Of a stretch of DNA of 43,680 nt, positions 31,057-40,584 are shown one piece after another. The position numbers were made by a program, and so were the translations under genes. Every line of letters begins with the position of its first letter. The stretch's first letter is position 1. Source of the stretch: Cedecea neteri NBRC 105707 = ATCC 33855 (lineage in GTDB: Bacteria > Pseudomonadota > Gammaproteobacteria > Enterobacterales > Enterobacteriaceae); NCBI RefSeq assembly GCF_001571265.1, contig NZ_BCTL01000050.1, positions 1 to 43,680 of the forward strand. The letters run 5' to 3'. The notes under the pieces were generated by a model that saw only the letters and a list, made by a program, of their open reading frames with translations, was not told the DNA's origin and made no database searches.

Positions 31057-31221
31057 CGGATATCGTCCTTAGACTCGGGGGTAACCGGCCTACAGTGACA
31101 AAATTCCCGCCCCGAGTGCCAGCAAAATATTGCGATACCGCACTAAACGGATCGTCGGTTTCAGCAGGGGCAGACACTGCGCCCGGCGATTGTAATCAAA
31201 AAGTAAATGTCGTATAACAGG

Positions 31222-31309
31222 CACCTCCGAGGGGTGTCCTGTATGGGCTGAGATGGCGCAAGCCGAACCCTTTGAACCTGATCTGGGTCATGCCAGCGAA
31301 GGGACGGTC
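31222..31309 (+). promoter_or_regulatory. TPP riboswitch (THI element)
   Basis: The conserved TPP core is clear: AGGGGTGTCC, GGCTGAGATGG, ACCCTTTGAACCTGATCTGG and then GTCATGCCAGCGAAGGGA. It binds thiamine pyrophosphate and controls the tenA-thiZXY operon. It lies about 70 bases upstream of the tenA start. Confidence 0.95.
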
Positions 31310-31379
31310 GACAATGACAGTTCTGTTATTGTCTGTTCATACCTCTGCGCGCCCGGATCTCCATTTACCCAGGAGGTCC
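31310..31379 (+). promoter_or_regulatory. Expression platform of the riboswitch
   Basis: A 10-bp hairpin (31310-31319 with 31324-31333, one G-U pair) has no T-run and so is unlikely to be a terminator. Directly before the start, GGATCTCC (31355-31362) can pair with GGAGGTCC (31372-31379), which contains the AGGAGG ribosome site. Control is thus probably at translation. Confidence 0.6.
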
Positions 31380-31380
31380 C

Positions 31381-32061
31381 ATGTACACCCCACTTTTCGA
31401 AAACGGCCTTTACGGACGACTGCGTGAGCAGGCCGGCCATCACTGGCAGGATTACGTCAATCATCCTTTTTTGCAGCAGCTCGCCGCCGGCACGCTGCCT
31501 AAAGCTGCATTCCAACGCTATCTGACCCAGGATTACCTTTTCCTGATTCATTTTGCCCGCGCCTACGCGCTGCTGGTCAGCAAACTCCACACGCTGCCGG
31601 AAATGCGCTCCGCGACCGCTTCGCTAAATGCCATTGTCTCCGAACTGCCGCTCCACGTGGCTTACTGTCAAAGCTGGGGACTGGACGAGACGCAGATGGC
31701 CGCCGAAGAGGAAGCGCCTGAAACCCTGAATTACACCCGCTACGTGCTGGATATTGGTCATTCAGGTGACGCGCTCGATTTGCTGGCTGCCCTGCTGCCC
31801 TGCGTGGCCGGGTATGCAGAAATCGGCCTTGGCCTGCTGCATAACCCCGACACGGTGATGACAGGCAATCCCTACGCGAACTGGATCCGTAACTATGGCG
31901 ATGAAGGCTATCTCACCGGTGTACAGGCCGCTGTGCAGTTGCTCGAAAACGTAGGCCACCAGCGTGGCGCGGAAAGCCGTTTCCCGGAGCTATCGAAGAT
32001 TTTTACCACCGCGACGCAGCTTGAATCCGCGTTCTGGCAGATGGGGCTGAATGCCTCATGA
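31381..32061 (+). CDS. tenA: TenA-type aminopyrimidine aminohydrolase
   Basis: A 226-residue thiaminase-II-like enzyme that hydrolyses amino-HMP or degraded thiamine to recover HMP pyrimidine. The typical N-terminal [18 protein letters not shown], the [14 protein letters not shown] helix and the [12 protein letters not shown] segment with its conserved Cys are present. It follows the TPP riboswitch and is the first gene of the operon; an AGGAGG site precedes the ATG. The gene overlaps the next by 4 bases. Confidence 0.92.
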   Translation: MYTPLFENGLYGRLREQAGHHWQDYVNHPFLQQLAAGTLPKAAFQRYLTQDYLFLIHFARAYALLVSKLHTLPEMRSATASLNAIVSELPLHVAYCQSWGLDETQMAAEEEAPETLNYTRYVLDIGHSGDALDLLAALLPCVAGYAEIGLGLLHNPDTVMTGNPYANWIRNYGDEGYLTGVQAAVQLLENVGHQRGAESRFPELSKIFTTATQLESAFWQMGLNAS

Positions 32062-32798
32062 CCGACAGCGCGACTTCGCCGGGCATTCAGGTTCGCGATC
32101 TCAGCCTGCGGTTTGGCCAGCAGACCATTTTTGAGCGGCTGAATTTTGATATTCCTGGCGGCAGCTTCGTTACCCTGTTGGGCGCGAGCGGGGCAGGTAA
32201 AACCAGCCTGCTAAAGATCATCGCCGGGCTGGCACAGGGCAGTGCCGGTAGCGTGACCTGCAGCGACGGCCTGCCGGTTTCGGGGCGCATCGCCTGGATG
32301 GGGCAGAACGATTTGCTCTATCCGTGGCTCAGCATCGAGCAAAACGTCGCCCTCGGGTCTCGCCTTCGTGGTGAAGCGGTCGACAGCCAGTGGACCGGGC
32401 ATTTGATTGAGCAGGTCGGGCTGGGTGGCTATGCCAAAGCCTTGCCCGCCTCGCTGTCGGGGGGGATGAGGCAGCGCGCCGCCATCGCCAGAACGCTTTA
32501 CGAAAAGCGCCCGATAGTGCTGATGGATGAGCCGTTTTCGGCGCTGGACGCCATCACCCGCACGGCCATTCAGGATCTGGCGGCCAGGCTGTTGGCAAAC
32601 AATACCGTGCTGCTGATCACCCACGATCCGATGGAAGCCTGTCGGCTCAGTCACCGCCTGCTGGTGCTGTCTCGTTGGCCAGCGGGTATCGACGATACGC
32701 ATGTTATTGCCGGGCAACCGCCCCGCGCACCGGACGATGTGGATCTGCTCCAAAGCCAGGCCGGGCTGCTGCAGCAATTGATGAGGGCCGCCGAATGA
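32058..32798 (+). CDS. thiZ: ABC transporter ATPase for a thiamine precursor
   Basis: 246 residues with Walker [14 protein letters not shown]-loop [12 protein letters not shown] signature [16 protein letters not shown], Walker [12 protein letters not shown] and H-loop ITHDP. In the ThiXYZ system it powers uptake of an HMP precursor. It begins within the tenA stop (overlap) and its own stop overlaps the start of thiX. Confidence 0.9.
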   Translation: MTDSATSPGIQVRDLSLRFGQQTIFERLNFDIPGGSFVTLLGASGAGKTSLLKIIAGLAQGSAGSVTCSDGLPVSGRIAWMGQNDLLYPWLSIEQNVALGSRLRGEAVDSQWTGHLIEQVGLGGYAKALPASLSGGMRQRAAIARTLYEKRPIVLMDEPFSALDAITRTAIQDLAARLLANNTVLLITHDPMEACRLSHRLLVLSRWPAGIDDTHVIAGQPPRAPDDVDLLQSQAGLLQQLMRAAE

Positions 32799-33565
32799 AG
32801 CCGATGTCAGAGACACATGCTACACGCCTGCGCCGTGGGCTGACCGTTTTTGCCGGGCTATTACTGCTTTGGTATCTGTTCACTCTCGGCAATATTCCCG
32901 CCTTTCTTCTGCCCTCTCCCGCTGGCGTGGCGCAGGCACTGTGGGATGGCCGCGATTATCTCGCCTGGCACACGCTGGTCACCGCCTCAGAGATTATCAG
33001 CGGGCTTGTTCTGGGCGTGCTCCTCGGCGCAGGCCTGGCGCTGGGCATGATGTTTTCCCCCCGCCTGCAGCGCTGGCTGATGCCGCTGGTACTCACCAGC
33101 CAGGCTATTCCGGTCTTTGCTCTGGCACCGCTACTGGTGCTGTGGTTCGGCTTTGGCATGAGCGCCAAAGTGGCGATGGCGGTACTGGTTATCTTCTTCC
33201 CGGTGGTGTCGTCGTTCTTCGATGGCCTGCGTCGGGTGAACAACGACTATCTGGATCTGGCCCGCACGATGGGGGCTTCACGCTGGGCGCAGCTCAGGCA
33301 CGTTCGGCTGATGGCTGCGCTGCCTGCTTTTGGCTCGGGGCTGCGCATGGCCGCCGCCGTGGCCCCCATCGGGGCAATTATTGGCGAATGGGTTGGCTCT
33401 GCCGAAGGGCTGGGCTACGTCATGCTCAACGCCAACGCCCGCATGCAAACCGACGTCTGCTTTGCCGCGCTGTTTATTTTAGTCCTGATGACCGTTCTGC
33501 TTTGGCTGGCGGTCGATGCCCTGCTGCGGCGGCTGATTGCCTGGTCGCCTGAAAACAACGCATAA
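32795..33565 (+). CDS. thiX: ABC transporter permease for a thiamine precursor
   Basis: 256 residues, six membrane segments of the BPD_transp_1 type. The EAA-like loop ([20 protein letters not shown]) and [20 protein letters not shown] are typical of permeases for HMP precursors, nitrate or taurine. I start at the ATG of the ATGA overlap with thiZ (32795); an earlier in-frame frame is only a shadow. Confidence 0.9.
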   Translation: MKPMSETHATRLRRGLTVFAGLLLLWYLFTLGNIPAFLLPSPAGVAQALWDGRDYLAWHTLVTASEIISGLVLGVLLGAGLALGMMFSPRLQRWLMPLVLTSQAIPVFALAPLLVLWFGFGMSAKVAMAVLVIFFPVVSSFFDGLRRVNNDYLDLARTMGASRWAQLRHVRLMAALPAFGSGLRMAAAVAPIGAIIGEWVGSAEGLGYVMLNANARMQTDVCFAALFILVLMTVLLWLAVDALLRRLIAWSPENNA

Positions 33566-33590
33566 CCGTCTTAATTAAGGAATTCAGAAA

Positions 33591-34523
33591 ATGAAAAAAA
33601 CGCTGTGTGGCCTGCTGCTCACCGCCGCCTTTGCCGCTCAGGCCTCCGCCGCTGAAAAGCTAACCCTGGTGCTGGACTGGTACATTAACCCCGATCACGC
33701 ACCGATTATGGTGGCCGAACAAATTGGCGCTTTTAAGGCCGAAGGGCTGGACGTGAAGATCATCCCTCCGTCTGACCCGGCGCTACCGCCGCGCCTGGTT
33801 GCCGCCGGGCAGGCCGATCTGGCCATAACCTACCAGCCACAGCTGCACTTTTTTGCCGATCAGGGCCTGCCGCTGGTGCGCGTCGGCACGCTGATTAACT
33901 CCCCGCTGAACACCGTGATGACGCTGGACCAAAGCATCAAATCTCCGGCGGATCTCAAAGGCAAAAAAATCGGCTATTCCGTCAGCGGTATCGAGCAGGC
34001 GACGCTTGCCACCATGCTTAACCATGAGCATGTTAAACCGGAAGAAATGAAGCTCATCAACGTCAACTTCCAGCTGACCAGCGCCCTGCTGGCGGGCCAG
34101 GTGGATGCGGTGATCGGTGGCTACCGCAATATCGAAGCGCTTGAGCTGAAGCTTCAGGGGAAAACGCCGGTGGTGTTTAACGTCGAGGACTACGGCGTCC
34201 CGGCCTACGATGAGCTGATTTTTGTGGCGAACCGTAAAACGGCCAGTGAACCGAAGATCAAAAAATTCCTCGCCGCGCTGAAAAAAGGCAATGAGTACCT
34301 GCAGGCGCATCCGCAGGAAACCTGGCAGGCCTTTGCCAAAGCCCACGCGGAGCTGAACACCGAACTGAATAAGCAGGCCTGGCAGGCAAGTCTGCCGCTG
34401 TTTGCCGCCGACCCAGCCAAACTCGACCGGGCCCGCTACCAGGCCTATGAGCAGTTCCTGTTTGATAACAAGCTGATCAAGAAAATCACCCCGGTAGATG
34501 ACTACGCCGTAGAACTGCACTAA
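33591..34523 (+). CDS. thiY: Thiamine-precursor substrate-binding protein
   Basis: A 310-residue periplasmic protein with a signal peptide MKKTLCGLLLTAAFAAQASA. The mature part has LVLDWYINPDHAPIMVAEQIG, the opening typical of ThiY/NMT1-THI5-like proteins that bind formyl-aminopyrimidine or HMP. AAGGAATTC lies before the ATG. It is the last gene of the operon; a terminator follows at 34534. Confidence 0.9.
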   Translation: MKKTLCGLLLTAAFAAQASAAEKLTLVLDWYINPDHAPIMVAEQIGAFKAEGLDVKIIPPSDPALPPRLVAAGQADLAITYQPQLHFFADQGLPLVRVGTLINSPLNTVMTLDQSIKSPADLKGKKIGYSVSGIEQATLATMLNHEHVKPEEMKLINVNFQLTSALLAGQVDAVIGGYRNIEALELKLQGKTPVVFNVEDYGVPAYDELIFVANRKTASEPKIKKFLAALKKGNEYLQAHPQETWQAFAKAHAELNTELNKQAWQASLPLFAADPAKLDRARYQAYEQFLFDNKLIKKITPVDDYAVELH

Positions 34524-34533
34524 GCCAGATAGT

Positions 34534-34559
34534 CCGGCCGCCTGCAAACGGGCGGCCGG
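34534..34559. terminator. Bidirectional terminator
   Basis: Nine-base arms CCGGCCGCC and GGCGGCCGG with an 8-base loop lie between the convergent thiY and GTPase genes. There is no T-run, so the strength is uncertain. Confidence 0.6.
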
Positions 34560-34567
34560 GCATTCCG

Positions 34568-35788
34568 TCAGTCAAACCAGGCATCTATTGGATCGTAATA
34601 GCGTGCCCAGGCTTTGGGACCTTCGGCCATTTCGGCATCGGTGAGTAAGGCATACTCTAGTTTCTCGCGCAGATCCGCCTCATCCATATCAATGCCGATG
34701 AAAACAATCTCCTGACGCGCATCGCCAATGCCGTCTTCCCAGTACTTTAAAATGTGTCGGAGGCTTTCGGCATCCTGCGGCCACTGTTCACGAGGAATGC
34801 TGGCCCACCACATGCCAGCCAGCCCCTGGCGCATTACGCCGCCGGCGTGGGACCAGGATCCGGCATGCTGAGGACGACTCGCCAGCCAGAAAAAACCTTT
34901 GGAGCGAATCACGCCTTTTAGCCCGCCGTCGGTCACCATCTGAAATCGCGCCGGGTGGAAGGGACGCCGGGCGCGAAAGACAAAATTACGAATGCCGTAT
35001 TCTTCGGTTTCGGGCGTATGCTCCCCTCGCAGCTCTTTTAGCCAGCCCGGTGCCTGGGCCGCGGCGTCAAAATCAAACAGCCCGGTATTCAGAACCTGGT
35101 CGAGGCTAACCTGGCTAAACGCCGAAGTGATGATTTTTGCCCGAGGGTTAAGAGAATGCAGTACGGACACCAGGCGGCGTTTCTCTGCATCGCCGATAAG
35201 GTCGGTTTTATTGAGAATAAGAACGTCGCAAAATTCTATCTGGTCAATCAGCAGGTCAACTACGGTGCGTTCGTCCTCTTCACCCATAGACTCTCCACGA
35301 GACTGAATGCTCTCATGAGACTCATAATCCCGAAGGAAGTTAAAGCCGTCCACCACCGTCACCATCGTGTCTAGCTGGGCGATATCGGACAGGCTTTCGC
35401 CCTTGTCGTCCACAAAGGTGAATGTCTCAGCCACGGGCAGCGGTTCGGAAATACCGGTAGATTCGATGACCAGGTTATCAAAACGTCCTTCCCGAGCAAG
35501 CTGGCTAATTTCCACCAGCAAGTCTTCGCGCAGGGTGCAGCAAATGCAGCCATTGCTCATCTCCACCAGCTTTTCATCGGTGCGCGTCAGGCTTGAACCG
35601 CCCTCACGCACCAGCGCGGCGTCAATGTTCACCTCGGACATATCGTTGACGATCACCGCCACCCGCCGCCCTTCCCGGTTATTTAAAATATGATTCAGCA
35701 AAGTGGTTTTTCCGGCTCCTAAAAAACCGGACAGCACTGTTACGGGCAGTTTTTTTGGCCGATTGCTGGCCTGTGTTAACGATGACAT
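34568..35788 (-). CDS. zigA: CobW/COG0523-type zinc metallochaperone GTPase (ZigA-like)
   Basis: 406 residues. Walker [16 protein letters not shown], the metal-binding GCICCTL (CxCC) motif, Walker B-like [12 protein letters not shown], and NKTD for guanine specificity are visible, followed by the C-terminal CobW_C domain (RPFHPARF). Zur-regulated members supply zinc in scarcity. A Zur-like box lies 37 bp upstream of the ATG. The gene symbol follows the Zur-regulated ZigA type and is not certain for this host. Confidence 0.85.
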   Translation of the reverse strand: MSSLTQASNRPKKLPVTVLSGFLGAGKTTLLNHILNNREGRRVAVIVNDMSEVNIDAALVREGGSSLTRTDEKLVEMSNGCICCTLREDLLVEISQLAREGRFDNLVIESTGISEPLPVAETFTFVDDKGESLSDIAQLDTMVTVVDGFNFLRDYESHESIQSRGESMGEEDERTVVDLLIDQIEFCDVLILNKTDLIGDAEKRRLVSVLHSLNPRAKIITSAFSQVSLDQVLNTGLFDFDAAAQAPGWLKELRGEHTPETEEYGIRNFVFRARRPFHPARFQMVTDGGLKGVIRSKGFFWLASRPQHAGSWSHAGGVMRQGLAGMWWASIPREQWPQDAESLRHILKYWEDGIGDARQEIVFIGIDMDEADLREKLEYALLTDAEMAEGPKAWARYYDPIDAWFD

Positions 35789-35824
35789 TGCGACTCCTTA
35801 CTGACTGCGCAGTTATTATTGATA

Positions 35825-35839
35825 TGTTATAACATAACA
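35825..35839 (-). promoter_or_regulatory. Zur box
   Basis: TGTTATAACATAACA matches the enterobacterial Zur pattern TGTTATAxTATAACA at all but one position. It lies just upstream of the COG0523 GTPase gene, so zinc-loaded Zur should repress it. Confidence 0.75.
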
Positions 35840-35893
35840 ACAATGTTTTGTGTTGTCATGCCGAAGCGAAAAAACCAAACGTAGAAATGAAAA

Positions 35894-35913
35894 AAGCCAG
35901 CGGATGCTGGCTT
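35894..35913 (-). terminator. Terminator of the chemoreceptor gene
   Basis: Arms AAGCCAGC and GCTGGCTT with a 4-base loop, followed on the minus strand by a T-run. It lies 18 bases after the stop of the chemoreceptor gene. Confidence 0.85.
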
Positions 35914-35930
35914 AAAGAAGGAATGAAAGG

Positions 35931-37475
35931 TTACTGCAGGCGGAACACGCGCACCAGGTCACGCAGCTGTTTTGCCTGGTCGTTAAGCGACGCCGCCGCC
36001 GCGACCGACTCCTCTACCAGCGCGGAGTTTTGCTGGGTGGTGGAGTCAATCATGCCAATGGCGCTGTTGATCTGGGAAATGCCGTCGGTTTGCTCCTGGC
36101 TGGCCTGCTTGATCTCCCCGAGGATGGTGTTCATTTCCTGCACGTTTTCGATCATACCGGCAATCTGCGCGTTCGCTTTTTCCACCAGCCCCATGCCTTC
36201 ACGAGTCTGGGTGGTTGAGTTCTCAATCAGGCTTCTGATCTCACTCGCAGATGAAGCACTTTTTTGCGCCAGTTGGCGAACTTCCCCGGCCACCACGGCA
36301 AAACCACGGCCGTGTTCTCCGGCGCGAGCCGCTTCCACCGCCGCATTCAGCGCCAGAATGTTAGTCTGGAACGCAATGGAGTCGATAAGGTTAATGATGT
36401 CCGACATACGATTGGAGGTTTCATTAATCACGCGCATTTTGTTGGTGACCTGAGACATCATCTGGCCGTTGTTTTTCACCACCGTTGCGGCTTCGGAAGA
36501 GAGTTTGGTTGCCTCGTTGGTGTGGTCAAAGGTGTTTTTCACCGTAGAGGTAATCTGCTCCATAGAAGCAGCCGTTTCCTCTACCGAGCTGGCCTGCTCT
36601 TCCGTGCGCGCCGCAAGATCCTGGTTCCCGGCAACAATTTGCGCGGCGGCAGAAGAGATAGTCTCCGACCCCTGCTGAACCTGGTGGACAATCTCTTGCA
36701 GGCGGACTTTCATGCTCATCAGCGCCTGCAACAGTTCGCCTGTTTCGTCTTTATGGGTCACCGTGATGCTGCCCGTCAGGTCACCTTCTGCAATCGCCTC
36801 GGCAAACTCAACGGCCTGAACCAGCGGGCGGGTGATGGAACGAACGATGAACATGCCAATCAGGCTGCCCAGCGCGATACTCAGCAAGGTCAGAAGGACA
36901 GTAACCAGGCGGTTAGAGCGGTAATCTTTATCTACCTGTTGCCCCGCAGAAGTCATCTTTTGGTTCTGGATAACGATCAGTTCCTGCACCTTGTCTTTGT
37001 ATTTTTCCTGAACCTGGATGGTGGTAGACATCATTTCCTGCAGCGCGGCGGCGCGATCGTTCTGTTGAACCGCCTGTAAAATACGGAAACGCGAGTCCAG
37101 ATACTCTTTACGAATATCGGCCAGTTCCCGCAGCGCTTTTTGTGAAGCGGCGTCGGTGCTGGATTTGTTCAAGTCTGCCAGCAACGCTGTAATATGCGCG
37201 CTGATCTCCGCCAGGTGTTTTTCTGACTTCTGGCGAAATGCACCTGCTTCATCCAGCAGCATCAGCTGCTGCGTATTCACAAACTCCTGGAAACTCTCAA
37301 TCAGATCGTTGGCTTTAACGGTTGTTGGGTAATCATTATTAACAATCGTTTGAATGCCGGTATTTGCCCGACTCAGGCTGAGCAAAGAAAGCCCTGAGCT
37401 GAAGATCATCAGCACAATAAAAATAGCAATCGTCAGCGTTAATTTGCTGCGAATTTTTACATCATGTAGTGACAT
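35931..37475 (-). CDS. Methyl-accepting chemotaxis receptor
   Basis: 514 residues: N-terminal membrane segment ([22 protein letters not shown]), a periplasmic four-helix-bundle-like ligand domain (about 35-190), a second span ([20 protein letters not shown]), HAMP, and the signalling domain with [16 protein letters not shown] and [20 protein letters not shown]. It ends [11 protein letters not shown] and lacks the NWETF-like tail used for CheR/CheB docking, so it probably depends on other receptors for adaptation. The start is the ATG at 37475 with GGGAG before it. A sigma-28-type promoter lies about 105 bp upstream. Confidence 0.9.
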   Translation of the reverse strand: MSLHDVKIRSKLTLTIAIFIVLMIFSSGLSLLSLSRANTGIQTIVNNDYPTTVKANDLIESFQEFVNTQQLMLLDEAGAFRQKSEKHLAEISAHITALLADLNKSSTDAASQKALRELADIRKEYLDSRFRILQAVQQNDRAAALQEMMSTTIQVQEKYKDKVQELIVIQNQKMTSAGQQVDKDYRSNRLVTVLLTLLSIALGSLIGMFIVRSITRPLVQAVEFAEAIAEGDLTGSITVTHKDETGELLQALMSMKVRLQEIVHQVQQGSETISSAAAQIVAGNQDLAARTEEQASSVEETAASMEQITSTVKNTFDHTNEATKLSSEAATVVKNNGQMMSQVTNKMRVINETSNRMSDIINLIDSIAFQTNILALNAAVEAARAGEHGRGFAVVAGEVRQLAQKSASSASEIRSLIENSTTQTREGMGLVEKANAQIAGMIENVQEMNTILGEIKQASQEQTDGISQINSAIGMIDSTTQQNSALVEESVAAAASLNDQAKQLRDLVRVFRLQ

Positions 37476-37579
37476 TTTTTCTCCCTTGGGAAGCATATTT
37501 TTATGAATGCGCGAAATCCCCTGCGGCCGAAACAGCAGAAAATAAATAGCACAAAGGGATGGAAGCACCTCGTACAGGC

Positions 37580-37606
37580 TTATCGGATATATTCAGATTA
37601 ACTTTA
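37580..37606 (-). promoter_or_regulatory. FliA (sigma-28) promoter of the chemoreceptor
   Basis: On the minus strand TAAAGTTA-N11-TCCGATAA closely matches the FliA consensus TAAAGTTT-N11-GCCGATAA, with exact spacing. It indicates late flagellar-class expression of the receptor. No other feature is visible in 37476-37860. Confidence 0.8.
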
Positions 37607-37860
37607 TGAATTTGATCGGTTTTTTCTTATGGTCAGGCCAGATAGATAGCTGAAAGCTATTAATTGAATCGCGATTGATCGGTAATTTGCGATAGGGAAC
37701 GATTTTTACTTCTATTTTTCTTGCGGGAATAGTTTCCCCAACACTATTTTTTTAAATACAGCAAGCGCGCGGCAAATATAAATTCACCACGCGCCGATTT
37801 ATTTAATTATTTAATAATTTATTAACAACTCTGAATTACCCTGATCAGCGCGGGGAAATA

Positions 37861-38805
37861 TCAGATTTGATAATCGATGGCGGGTTCTTCCGGCTCCAGC
37901 GCCAGGCGCTTAATCTCTTCGACCGACAGCTCAGGGTTGCACAGCTCAATAAAGCGCCAGACATAGTTCCGCTGCAGTTGCCCACGGCGGATCCCGAGCC
38001 AGACGGTATTCGCGTCAAATAAGTGGCGCGTGTCCAGCCGCACCAGGCTCCCCTCTTCGCCGCTGGCCTGGTCGGCCACCAGCCCAATGCCCAGGCCGAG
38101 TTCAACGTAGGTTTTTACGACGTCAGAATCCTGCGCACTGAGTACCACATCCGCAGTTAAACCGCGCCGGGCAAATGCTTCATCGATACGGGAACGCCCG
38201 GTAATGCCCTGCCGGTAGGTGATCAGCGGCCAGCGGCTAATATCGTCCAGCGTTAGCGGGCTGGTATGAATTAACGGATGCCCCTGTAGAACCAACAGGC
38301 TGTGATACCAGCGGAACCAGGGATAAGCCACCACCAGAGGATCGGTACTCAGGCGTTCGCTGGCGATGCCGATATCGGCAGCTCCGCTGTGCAACAGCGA
38401 TTCAATTTCCTGCGGCGTGCCCTGAATCAGTTCGAGCCGAACTTCTGGAAATAAGGCGCGGAAAGCTTTGATCACGACCGGCAGGCTGTAACGAGCCTGC
38501 GTGTGGGTGGTGGCTATTGTTAGCACACCGCTGGTGTCGTTGGTGAAAAGATCGGCCAGGCGACGCACGTTGCTGGCTTCATTGAGAATGCGTTCGGCAA
38601 TCACTAACAGGGCTTTACCCGGTTCGGTCATACCTAATAACCGTTTGCCGCGGCGAATGAATATTTCAATCCCCAGCTCTTCTTCCAGCTCGCGAATATG
38701 GCGGCTGACGCCAGACTGAGAGGTGAAAAGCATATTGGCGACTTCGGTGAGATTGTAGTCCCGCCGCGCCGCCTCGCGGATTATTTTAAGTTGCTGGAAA
38801 TTCAC
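37861..38805 (-). CDS. cbl: LysR-type regulator Cbl
   Basis: 314 residues, nearly the same sequence as E. coli Cbl: NFQQLKIIREAARRDYNLTE, VANMLFTSQSGVSRHIREL and RGKRLLGMTEPGKALLVIAE. Cbl activates genes for sulfonate use under sulfate limitation, together with CysB. Translation starts at the GTG 38803-38805. It follows nac on the same strand, as in other enterics. Confidence 0.95.
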   Translation of the reverse strand: MNFQQLKIIREAARRDYNLTEVANMLFTSQSGVSRHIRELEEELGIEIFIRRGKRLLGMTEPGKALLVIAERILNEASNVRRLADLFTNDTSGVLTIATTHTQARYSLPVVIKAFRALFPEVRLELIQGTPQEIESLLHSGAADIGIASERLSTDPLVVAYPWFRWYHSLLVLQGHPLIHTSPLTLDDISRWPLITYRQGITGRSRIDEAFARRGLTADVVLSAQDSDVVKTYVELGLGIGLVADQASGEEGSLVRLDTRHLFDANTVWLGIRRGQLQRNYVWRFIELCNPELSVEEIKRLALEPEEPAIDYQI

Positions 38806-38911
38806 ATCGCCCCCGGGATCATGACTGTTCTTTACACCATTGTTAAAGTCACAGCCCCGGCGGGACAAATAATAAAAACCAGCAACCTATTCCATTTAGT
38901 AATAAGCGGAC

Positions 38912-39829
38912 TTAGCCCACCAGCATCAGTTCGCGATTTTCCAAAGCAGGACGGGTTACCAAAGACATAAGAATTTCTTTTACCGCCTGGGCCTGAGGCG
39001 ACAGCGGTAAACGCGCGGACAGGTTCAGCGACAGAGGTAAATTTAACGACGGGCTGGTAATGCGAGCCATCCAGCCACCGGCTGAATCGGCAAGTGAACG
39101 AGCGGCGGATTCCGGCAACACGGTCACGCCCATACCGCTGGCAATGGCCGCAGTTAAGGTCGAAATAGACTCGATCTCACCGATAATTTTTGCCGTCAGG
39201 CGACGCAGGGAAAATGCTTCGTCCACGCGCTTGCGCACTGCGCTGTAGTCGCGTGGCAGGAAAAGATTCATGGCGGCAACGTCCGACAAATCAACACTGT
39301 TGCCCGGGCAGTCGCGGGTGCCCACAAGGAATAAATCCTCTTTCAGCAGCGGCTGGCTGGTCAGCCCCGCCGTAGGCGTGCGGTCATACAGCACGGCCAT
39401 ATCAAGCTGCCCGCTGAGCAGTTTGTCATTCAGCTGTGAACCACTATTTTCATGCAGATACACTTGCACATCCGGCAGCTCGGCGCGCACGGCCTGCAGC
39501 AGCGGCATGGTGATAGAGGACGCAGCCATACCCGGCGCAAGACCAATGGAAACAAGGCCTTGCATAGTCTGGCCAACGTTATTCACCGCCAGCTGAGCCT
39601 GCTCACACTGGCGCAGAATCGTCCGCGCGTGAGCATATAAAATTTTCCCGGCTTCCGTTGGCGTGACGCCGCGCTTAGTGCGGATCAACAGCTGCTGATC
39701 CAACTCCCCTTCCAGAGTGGCAACCTGCTGGCTTAGCGCCGGCTGTGCGATGTGCAGTACTTCTGCCGCCTGTGTCAGGCTGCCAATATCAACAATTTTT
39801 ACGAAGTACTTCAGTCGTCTTAAATTCAT
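38912..39829 (-). CDS. nac: Nitrogen assimilation control regulator Nac
   Basis: 305 residues, LysR family: MNLRRLKYFVKIVDIGSLTQ, AEVLHIAQPALSQQVATLEG and RTKRGVTPTEAGKILYAHA match Nac. Under nitrogen limitation it adapts sigma-70 genes to NtrC control. The start is the ATG at 39829. A sigma-54 promoter and an NtrC site lie upstream. cbl follows 106 bp after its stop. Confidence 0.95.
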   Translation of the reverse strand: MNLRRLKYFVKIVDIGSLTQAAEVLHIAQPALSQQVATLEGELDQQLLIRTKRGVTPTEAGKILYAHARTILRQCEQAQLAVNNVGQTMQGLVSIGLAPGMAASSITMPLLQAVRAELPDVQVYLHENSGSQLNDKLLSGQLDMAVLYDRTPTAGLTSQPLLKEDLFLVGTRDCPGNSVDLSDVAAMNLFLPRDYSAVRKRVDEAFSLRRLTAKIIGEIESISTLTAAIASGMGVTVLPESAARSLADSAGGWMARITSPSLNLPLSLNLSARLPLSPQAQAVKEILMSLVTRPALENRELMLVG

Positions 39830-39887
39830 TTTGCCCCCTATTACGGAATGCCAGCGCCAGTGATGGCAGTGATGTCGTAAAGGGTTT

Positions 39888-39903
39888 TGCAATATGCTTG
39901 CCA
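39888..39903 (-). promoter_or_regulatory. Sigma-54 promoter of nac
   Basis: TGGCAAGCATATTGCA on the minus strand has the invariant GG and GC at the correct spacing (TGGCA-N6-TTGCA), 58 bp before the nac ATG. Confidence 0.88.
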
Positions 39904-40019
39904 CATTTCTCGTTTACGGCGCAAACGCGTTAACAGGCTGGATAATAAGAGAAACTGATAAAGAACTCGCGGGGATTAACGAAACAGGAGGCTTGCTCAT
40001 GCCCCATAAGAGGTACAAA

Positions 40020-40036
40020 TGCACCATTGCGGTGCA
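40020..40036 (-). promoter_or_regulatory. NtrC enhancer site of nac
   Basis: TGCACC-ATTGC-GGTGCA matches the NtrC consensus TGCACy-N5-rGTGCA exactly. It lies about 120-150 bp upstream of the sigma-54 promoter, the usual place for an NtrC enhancer. It also sits 44 bp past the end of scsD. Confidence 0.88.
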
Positions 40037-40080
40037 TTTCAGCAAAAAACAGCGTGCCGGTGATAAGCCGACACGATGAT

Positions 40081-40584
40081 TCACACGCCGGCCCACCACA
40101 GGCGCATTTTCATTCCCCAGTAGCTCGTCCAACCGCTGGTGGTGGACACCACCTTGCCTTTTTCGACGATAACAAACGTAGGCGTGACGCCAATCTGCCA
40201 ACTGCGGGAGATTGCGCCGTCGGCGTCGTTGATCACCGGGAAACTCACACCTTTACGCGCCAGCCAGCGGGAAACCTCACTGTCATTCCCAGAGCGAAGC
40301 GCAATGGTTATCACGTTCTGCCCTTCGGCCTGCAGCTTCGCAACGTCCGGCGTGGTGAAACGACAGACAGCACACCAGCTGGCCCAGAAATAAACCAGCA
40401 GCGGGCGCTCCGCGCTCAGCGCGCCGAGCGTGACATCCTGCCCGTCCAGCGTGTACAACGGCGTGGCATCAAAGGACGCTGGTGACTGGGGTGCACGCCA
40501 CCAGTCCATCACCAGCATCACGCCCGCCAGCAAAACCAACAGAATTAATCCTTCCCGCAGCCAGCGCCGCAGTTTACTTGCCAT
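40081..40584 (-). CDS. scsD: ScsD, thioredoxin-like membrane protein
   Basis: A 167-residue TlpA/ResA-like protein. One N-terminal membrane span (EGLILLVLLAGVMLVM) is followed by a thioredoxin domain with the active site WASWCAVC and the cis-Pro loop GVTPTFVI. It is part of the suppressor-of-copper-sensitivity system. Its start overlaps the scsC stop by 11 bases. Confidence 0.92.
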   Translation of the reverse strand: MASKLRRWLREGLILLVLLAGVMLVMDWWRAPQSPASFDATPLYTLDGQDVTLGALSAERPLLVYFWASWCAVCRFTTPDVAKLQAEGQNVITIALRSGNDSEVSRWLARKGVSFPVINDADGAISRSWQIGVTPTFVIVEKGKVVSTTSGWTSYWGMKMRLWWAGV

